Positions 51,601 through 60,600 of a stretch of DNA of 64,000 nucleotides are shown here, piece after piece. The translations under genes were made by a program, and so were the position numbers. The stretch's first letter is position 1, and every line of letters begins with the position of its first letter. Source of the DNA: Oreocharis arfaki (lineage: Eukaryota > Chordata > Aves > Passeriformes > Paramythiidae); contig VZRR01003270.1 of the NCBI GenBank assembly GCA_013398015.1, forward strand, positions 62,001 through 126,000. The letters run 5' to 3'. Below the pieces are notes generated by a model. It made no database searches, was not told the DNA's origin, and saw nothing but the letters and a program-made list of their open reading frames with translations.

Positions 51601-54600
51601 AAAACACCACAGACGAATATTTAAATGTCACAAATACACAGAAAGCCTACTTATATACACTTGTTACTCAACCATCTAAGCTTAGGGAAAAGAGACAAAA
51701 CCATGATCCAACAGATACTGCACAGTGAGCTGTCTCTGTGAGGGAGACGGGACATGTGTGTGCAGTGGGATAACAGATGCTCCCAGTTCAACAGAAGGCA
51801 GATGCTCTAAAAGCACACACGAGAGGAGGTAAAACAGGCAAGCCATATACAAAGGAGTCCCCCAAACATGCCTAGCTATCAAAAGATTCTAATCCTTTGT
51901 TGCCAGTAGCATCCCTCATTCCATCTCTCATTTGGTCCCTCCTACAGAGCATGCTGAGAGCCATAAAGGAGCCAGCCAACAATCTATAGAGTCACTCGAT
52001 GGAGATTTGAACTTGGTATCTTGAAATTGCTACCCTGGATGATTTTTTGTGGAAACTTCCCATTCACAGCAACACTCACACTAACACACAGCAAGTGAAC
52101 TTCTCCTGCACTTACTGGACACGTGGAAAACGAGATCAGGTGCATTAAACTACTGCACAACACAGCCGTACCTACTCTGAGCCAACGGCACAGCACAGCT
52201 CTCCAGTACATCCAGCATTTCCGACCCTCTTCCTGCCAGTGTTAGAGGACTCTGAGTGCTGCAGCCCCCACCCCCTGCTGATGTACAGGCCAGCTGTGGC
52301 TGTGGACGCTGGCACTCACACACCGAGTGGCACAAGGGAAAGGGCACACACACAGAACACAGGGTGCAGTTACCTCCTCAGACTGTGGCAGCTGGTGAGA
52401 GACATGGATGAACACATAAATGAATACACGAATGGAGGAATGAATCAAAGACAGGAGAGGCTGGGACAGAGGAAGAGAATGGCAAGCCAAGACAAGAGGC
52501 AAGAGAAGAGGTGCAGAAAACAATGTGCAGCAAACAAATCCCTGTGGCTGCCTTGGGAAGTGTGACCCTATACACCAGTGCCAGGGGTGGCAAGTCTGCT
52601 GATAAAATAAACTTCCTGGGTAATTAGTAGCATTTCTGGAGGTTTTGATTAGTACTCTCAAGTACCATGCTCCAGCCCTCCCTTGGCACAGGTCATACAG
52701 CAGAAGATATCCCCGCGTCACCCTCACAGAGCCAAATGTCTTCCCACAGGGCAGGCCTGAGACAAAGCAGGGGGCATTGGGAGTTCTGACTGTCTGGTCC
52801 TTTGCAATGTGTCCTTTGCCCACAGGGCTGGGCTCGGGACCACTGCCCTGAGCCAGGTCTCGCTAGTTTAAGGAAGGAAAAATGAGCCTGCTGCCCCGGC
52901 TGAAATCTGTGTCTTTGAGTAGCAAGCAATTTGCAGTCAGCTCCTGGGCTGGAGGAAATCAGTCTCTGTGACCCTACCCTGAGCCATGAATAATCTATTC
53001 TGTGAATAATCCTTTAGAAGGTAACCTGCTTGCACAGAAGCACTGCTTAAGTGACGTTGTGCCTGTGTGATTAGTCCCGGGCACCTGGGTCACTGCAGAT
53101 TCAGATCTGAGTCTGCACACGCATCCTAGCTCCAGGGGCGAGCAGAAAAAAATACTGTCTGTTGCAGCAGAGCCAGAGACCAGTCATTCCTATCAGTCAA
53201 CCAGCTCCTGCCTTGTTTTACCTAAATTTCAGGACATTTTTAAGGTTTTGACTCGTGCTTGAGGTCCTTACCGCACTGTCCATGTAGGCTTCAGTCCAGA
53301 TGATGTCGTGGTCGTGGTTGATGACCATGGGCCGGCTGAGCACGTGCAGGTACTCCATGACATTCTCCTGGACATCTGCCAGCGTGGAGATCTGAGTGTA
53401 GTAGCCTTCATGGAGAAACAGAGGCGGGAGTCACTCTGCTGACACCTCTCCCCTATTTCTAAGTGAGTGCAAAGCTAGAACACTGGATGTCAAAGGCTGT
53501 GTCCACCCAGGTGGGGAATCTGCTCTTCGTAAAATGGGCCTTGATGTGCCTTGTATCCACAAGCTTCTGGGAATGAGGAGTTTCAGAGCAGTGGCTCTGC
53601 TCTTCTGAAAATGCTGAAGCAATGTGCAAGACCAGAGTCTTGATATAACCAGATCTGAGCAAAGCAGATGCAGAATGTTGCTCTGGGTCTCAGGAAAACC
53701 TTCCACTAATCAGGCTGCCTTTGGTCTGGAAGGCCAAACATATGCAAGCAAAGTGTTTCACCAGGCTACCCACTTGCCCTGCCCTATTTTATGTTAAGAC
53801 TAAACTCCCACCTTCCCTTCCAGATTTTTTCCAGCACTCTTCAGGCTGCTTAGCTTTACATCCAAGGATGGCAACTACTTCCATCTACATACTGGAAGCA
53901 GAATAAAAAGTGCAAGTTACCTGTTTCCAAAGCTTTGTCCCTGCAGCTGGACCCATAGCAGTCTAAAACTACAACAAGGAGTACAGGGGAGGAATGTTTT
54001 TAAGTTACCAAAAGGTCCTTAAAACCAGCTGCTGGTTAGAAGTGCTCACACAGAGTAATGGCATGAGGATTCTTGTGTCCTGCTTCTCACCACTTGTTGT
54101 ACTTGGTATGGAACACATCAGATAGATGGAAAACTTTCCTACCGCTAGGAAATCACTGTCATGTGGAAGGGCTCGTGTTCTGATAAGCTTTGTGATGTGG
54201 AAACAGATTTAGTGTGCTCGAAAACATGGGCCACAAGAGTTACACAAGGCACTTGAACAGAAGAACCAAAATCAGGGAGCCTTCTACACAGCTCAAATCT
54301 GGTAAGTGAGAACCCAAGTGCAAAGAGCACCTTTTTGTTATCTGGTTATTCAGAAGAACCCATTCTGAAGTTTTACAGTGAACCAACAGTACCACGCACT
54401 CTCTGTCACTGATCTCCTGGCTGAATATGCAATCTGAAACCCAGGGGTTTGTTTCATTTAACAAAACCTAAAAATATTAAGTGTAATTCATAGTGCTAAT
54501 TAGATGAATGCTTGAGCCTTGAGCATCCCCAGCTCACAGACAATCCTGCAGGCCAGCAACCCTCCTGTCAAGTGTTTTCAGCAGCAAATGTTCCCACGCA

Positions 54601-57600
54601 TTTCATGGTCTGCTGGAACCACTGCTCGGGCTGGAAAAGAGTTTGTACCCGACACCCAGCTTCAGTTTTCCCTTCCCTGTTTAAACAGGGCACTGATGTA
54701 ACAAGCATCACTGTCTCCAGAGGCCAGGTCATGCCCAAACATGGATAGCTTTTTTCCCTCTCCCTTTCTTCCTTTACTCTTGCAGACTCTGACAGCGCTA
54801 ATTGACTTTTTTCACTGGCCCCAAATGCACAGAGGTGACTCACCTCCCGTGGATGGATTTTCTCATTCATGTAATTTCATGCCAGTTAGAGAGAATAGTG
54901 GGTTTGAGGTGGGATTAACAAGCTATTTTGGTACCTCAGTGAAAACCACTTACACACAAAGAATCTGGCCAGGACACAGGGGTTAACCTGCAGACCTTGT
55001 GAAAATTGCTGTAAAATCTTTAAAGCAGCGATGTTTGTTTTACATCTCAGCCAAAAGATGTCAGGCTCTCTGACAGGGCTTTAGACAGGTTGTCAAAAGC
55101 CAGCAACCGGGGCACAATAAGCACAGGGGACTCAGGTGGACTGCAGCCAGCAGGAATCTCGGTCATCGCGTCCCTTGGCAGGGCGACAGGAAAACGCGGT
55201 GGCTCAGCACCGAGGGCTTGTGTTGGTTGGACACAGGCACGCCTCACGTGCGCCAGCAGGGTCTGCTTTTCCCTTAGGTGTCTTCCAAGCGAGGGCTCGT
55301 GGGCCCCAGCAGCGGTGGGCAGGCCTTAGAGGGGCGCAGGACTGGCTGCAGCCTGGGTGTGAGGTGCGAGACGGAGATCACACGGGAGCCGCTCGCGCAC
55401 GGCACCTTTGTTGTTGCAGGCGATCCATTTCACGTTCGGGGCGAAGGTCACCTCCCGTCCGATGAGGTACGTGAACACCCGGACCTGGCACCCAGGATGC
55501 AAGGACAGGAGAATTAGGCTGTAACGTGCTACCAAAGCCAAATGGCTGAAGTTTGGCACCCCCCTGCCCACTGGTGTGGACGTGGTGAGAGCAACAGCCC
55601 TGCCTTCACCCACACGGGAGCCTCTCGTGCCATTTCTTTCCTGGTTTGTGGCCTGGAACTTAATTTCCAATTACAATAAGCCCAGAAAGCCAAGTAGCAC
55701 CCGGGATCATCTGAATAACAAAGCAAAAGGGCAAACTCCGTTTGATTTTATGATAGCAGCTCCGCCAGGCACTCAGCAACCACATGCAGAGAGGTTTATA
55801 GCTCCCAGGAATCCTTCACCCAGGGGAGCAGCTGGCCACATGAACCATTCAGAGAGAGCTTTACCATTTCTCCTGAGTTTGACCACCAACAAAAGACCCA
55901 ATCCTGTAATAAACTGTTTCAAAAGCCCCCTGCTCTGGTCTCTCAGCAGGCTGCTTCTCTCCCTTTGTGCATTGCTGCTAGCTGGGATGAGGTAAACAAA
56001 TAAATCAGGAGGGTTTAGGATGAGCAGTGGTCTATTCCACCTGCACAGCCAGCTCTGGTAGTGCAAGCCTGTAATCACAGACATCAGAGCAAACGGGGCT
56101 GGAAGGCTCCTAGAGAGGGTGTTTGGATCATTCCCCTGGCCACCATAAGAACTGCTAATAGCCAAACCTTTCCTGAGCAGGACCAATTATAAACAGTCCT
56201 GCATGGGATTAAAACTCTCTGCAAAAGTTTGTTTTTAATTCTGAAACACTCAACTCAGTCTTTATAACCTTATCAGGAGAACATTTTAATTGCCCACACC
56301 TTCAGAAAACAAAGTGTATGAAAAAGAAAAGCCTCCCTGACCTAGAGATGTGCATTTGCAATCCTCTCACCTCGGGAATCACCGCAGTAGGCTCCTGCCT
56401 GGCTGCTTTGTGTGCATTTACAGTCAGGAGCCCGTGGGTATTCAGGTACTGGAACATGTGAATGCTCAGCTCTGCCTGATATCCTGGCTCAGGCTCTTTT
56501 ACTCCCACCACAGCAGGATAGCACCTTTCCCCTCCCTTTCCATTTATCACTGCCCAGACAAACCTTCCGATCGGGCCAGTTGTATTTTTCAAACACAGCT
56601 TCATAATCCTCCACGGCTCCGTCGGTGATCAGCATGATGGCTTGGTTACACAAACCCCCTTGGCCAGCATCTCTGAACTGCAAACAGGGAGGGAGAGCAG
56701 TGGGTATCCCAGCACAGGCTGTTTCTGAGTGGCTGCACTCCATTTATTCACGGTGGGCCACATCCTGACTTCCACTCGCAAACCTCACACTGCTCAGAGA
56801 GAGGATTGTGTTCGCATGCTGCATGTAAATTTTTTTATTTATACAGCCCTGCCTGGCACATGCAGACACAGGAGGCTTTGCAGAAGTAAAATAATGAGGA
56901 GAAAATAAGTGTTGTGGAGGAAGGGTGCGATTCCCTGCTGCTTCGCATCTTGCACAGTCGCATTAGTTTATGCAAAACAACTACACACTGACCATAAACA
57001 TGGCAATTCTGATTTGACAGCAATAGCTGTCACTTTTTATGGCAGAAAATGTGAGAGGAGCGGCAAATCAGACTCATTATTTCAGGGTGAATCCATCAAT
57101 CTGCCAAAGAATAGCAAAGAAAGGCAGGAGCATATGAGAAAAGAAGGCTGCTGCCATCGGAGCTGGGAAAGGTTATGGATGTGCCAGATAGAGAGGCCGT
57201 ACACTGACATGACAGATGACCTGTTATCTATGCAAAAGTGATATTTAAGGCAGAGCAGAAGTGCACCAGGGCTCTGGACAAACGCTGACGTGCTCCCAAG
57301 GGCACCTGCAGAGGTGTTGGACAGACGTGCTCCTACAGGCAAGCCAGACCCCGCCTGTCCAGGCAGGGAGAACCGGCCTTGGAGCGCTGCCTGTGTCCTG
57401 CTCCCGCAGAGCCGTGTGCCTCTCATGCCCTCAAGTACCCCTTGCAGAGAGCTGAGGGCCTTATGCAGCTCCAACACAGGGTTAAAGCCAGCAGCAGGGG
57501 CAGCTGAGGACATCCCAGGGACAAAACAGAGCAGCCACTTTGCTGCAGCTCCCAGCTCGGTGGCACTCTGTGCTTCTCCTTGTCCTGCCTCTCACTCCTT

Positions 57601-60600
57601 CTGTGGCATGAGCAAGGAAAAGCCTGACCAACAGAGGAGGGTACAGGAACTGATGCAGAGCTAAAACGTTATGGGAAGAAGGAGGCATGGCAGCTCTCCT
57701 GATAGCAAAGGTTAATGAGAGGCAGTAGCACAAGGTGAAGAGTACACAGGAGACCAGCTGAAGGGTGACTAAGGTTACATCAAACAGCAGCAGTTTTAAA
57801 CTGGAGAGGATAGTTATATCTTATAAATGAGAAAAAAGGTGTCCAAGTGGCAAGATTACCTGCATAAAATGAAATCCCTGCATGGGGGAACAAGAGCACA
57901 GACTGTGGACTGGCAGTTTTTAGATGTTTTAGGGTTCAACTCACAACCCCTTTCGGGTTTGCTAAGGCCATGTCACTACAGACAAATGCCTTTACCAGCG
58001 TGGCTGGTCCTGTGGTTCCACTGCAGATTAACATCACAACCACAAATACCTCGAAGCCAGTTCCAAGCCCAGATCTCCCCAGTAATTTCACCACTCCTAC
58101 AATTATATCTGTGATTGCCCCTTATTATGAAATTACCAGGTTCAGTGCTAATACCACCATTAATGTCACCTTCTGCCACCATCTCTGTCATCAGTCCTGC
58201 CTCCTTCAGCTTTACACTGCACCTGTAATTATACTGCAGGAAGCATGGATTCAACAGCTTGTGAATAACCACAGGAATAAACCCCTCTCTGGCTGTGCCA
58301 TTGCCTGTATCACTGCCCAGAACCAGGAGAGACGACCACGAGTGAGAAGGGTGCTGGAATGGGGGCATTCCTAACGAGCTGTTCTCAGGTGAAACATCTG
58401 TGGGAAATACCAAGTCAGGATGAGGTGTCTGGATGTGCTCCTCCTCTCTCCTGCCCCCACAGCAGCACAGGAATGAGCACAGGATGCTCTCAGGAGAAAA
58501 CCAAAGGAGAAAAGCAGGTGAGAGCCACATGGGATTCTGCTAAAGATCAGCAGGCAGGAAAAAACCAGAGCCTCAAGTGAGCTATTTCTAGGACAGAGAT
58601 CAACTGGGTGCAGATTAGCAGAGAGAACAGCCAGTGTGAGTGTCCACCAGGGAGGCACAGGGTGCAGGAGATGCTGTCAGAATGAGGCTCAGATCACAGA
58701 TATATGAACCTTGTTACAAAAGCAGCTTATTCCAAACTGTTGCAATCTACAGCATGTTTGTTTAGAGTATCATTAAATTAACTTAATTAAGGTCACCCGC
58801 CATTTCATCACACTACTTAAGATCTCTTCATGAAGCTTACTTCAGAACTCATAATACTGAGAAATTAGATGTTGTATCAGAACCAGCAATCTCCTAATTA
58901 CAGGAGTAGATGATATTTTCGACAGGGAAAATGAGATCATCAGTGTCATAGAAATGGAGATTAAAACGACAGATTTAGAAAACAAACGAACAAGAGGTAA
59001 TCCCTGGTTTTTAGGTCCTTTGTGACTGGCTGCAGCTGTAGCAAATGATCTGACAGCATTCACATCAAGCTCTGAGCTTAATTCCCTGCTCTGACTGAAG
59101 TCTCAGGAGCGTGAAAGAAGGGGAGATGAGGAGTAACATGTCCACAGAAGGGATGTCTAAAGGAATGCAGGCTAGAGCTGGGTCAGTGAAGGAGGCACGG
59201 GGCTGTGTGTTCTCCTATATAACTTCAGTCACGTTGCCAGGACTAACAGGCATGATCTAATTAATTCAGGGTCACAGTCTCTTGTACTCCCTTGCTTGCT
59301 CATTGCCTTTTACTCTGCAGTTACAGGCTGGCACAGAGCTCCTAGTGAAGCAATAGGAAGCATCAGCATCGCTCAGAGATGTGCAGGCACGCGTGCTGAT
59401 TATGTGCACAACTGACCAGGGCACTGAGCAGCCCCTCTCCATCTCCTCCTGCCCCATTATTATGCAGTCCTGCCTCTGGAATGGCCTCCAGAACTACTGA
59501 AAATTCAAACTTGGTGGAAAGCATCTCATGGGGAGAAAATCGGCAGTAGACTAGAAAACAAAGCCAGTGAAGAAGAAACAAGAAAGGGCGTTAAGCAGAA
59601 TAGTAGGAACTGGTAAACAGGAAATTCTGAGCTTTGCATATCCTGAAAATTATGCTGTAGAATTCAGCTCCATAAAAACATGACTGGAATCAAGAAACAA
59701 TTTTTAAGTGTTCAGAGAAGAAGCAAGAAAGGGGGTAAAAATAATATGATGCCAGATGATAAAGAACAGAGGGAAATGGTCAGGCAGAGATGCTTTAGGG
59801 CCTCCACATTTTATCATCAAAAGGACAATATTGTAATGCCTGAGTAACTACTGAAGTGATAAGAAACAAATAAAAGAATGAATGAATGAGAGGCACAGTC
59901 ACAAAGTGGCAGGGTTAAAGAAAAATTAATTGGAAGCATTTGGATAATCTGTGCTCAGCATGAAGGGAAGGAATTGCAGAAGGTGAAGCTGAACTACTTG
60001 CCTCATGGGCTGAGACCTGACTGGGCCTATACAAGATCTCAAAGGATGAAGAGGGAATCAACAAAAACCACAGAAAATAGATAGATAAATTGTCCTTAAA
60101 CATCTAGCATGCTACTAGAAAAATCAGTAGCACGTGCACCTTGTGAATGAGAAAAAGAAGTGCTTCCCCACACAAGTGGGACATAGGAGGCCACAAACCT
60201 TTGCTTACTTAAAAGCAGCACACAGGTTCATTCTTTTTATGGCACCAGCTTGCTCAAGTTACTCAGAATTTTATGTCTCACTGAAATCCAGCCTGTTACC
60301 AGTTTCATCATCCTTTTTTCACCTATAGTTATTTTGGAATGCCCCACTCAATTAATTTCCACTCTTAGGTGATTTCTGAGACCGGCAGTGAGTCCAGGCA
60401 CGATTAAAGCAGCTCAGTGGTACGAGGAAACATCACTCCGAGGTGGCCTTGGAAAGCAGAACTTGGCTTTTCCTTTCCTCCACAGCATGGGAAAAGCAAC
60501 AGCTTTCAGAATACTTGTTCTGAGCGTATCCTGAGAAAGGAGGACACACACACACATCGGAAAGGAGAGGCAGTGGCTCAAACACGCAAGAGGAGGGTGG

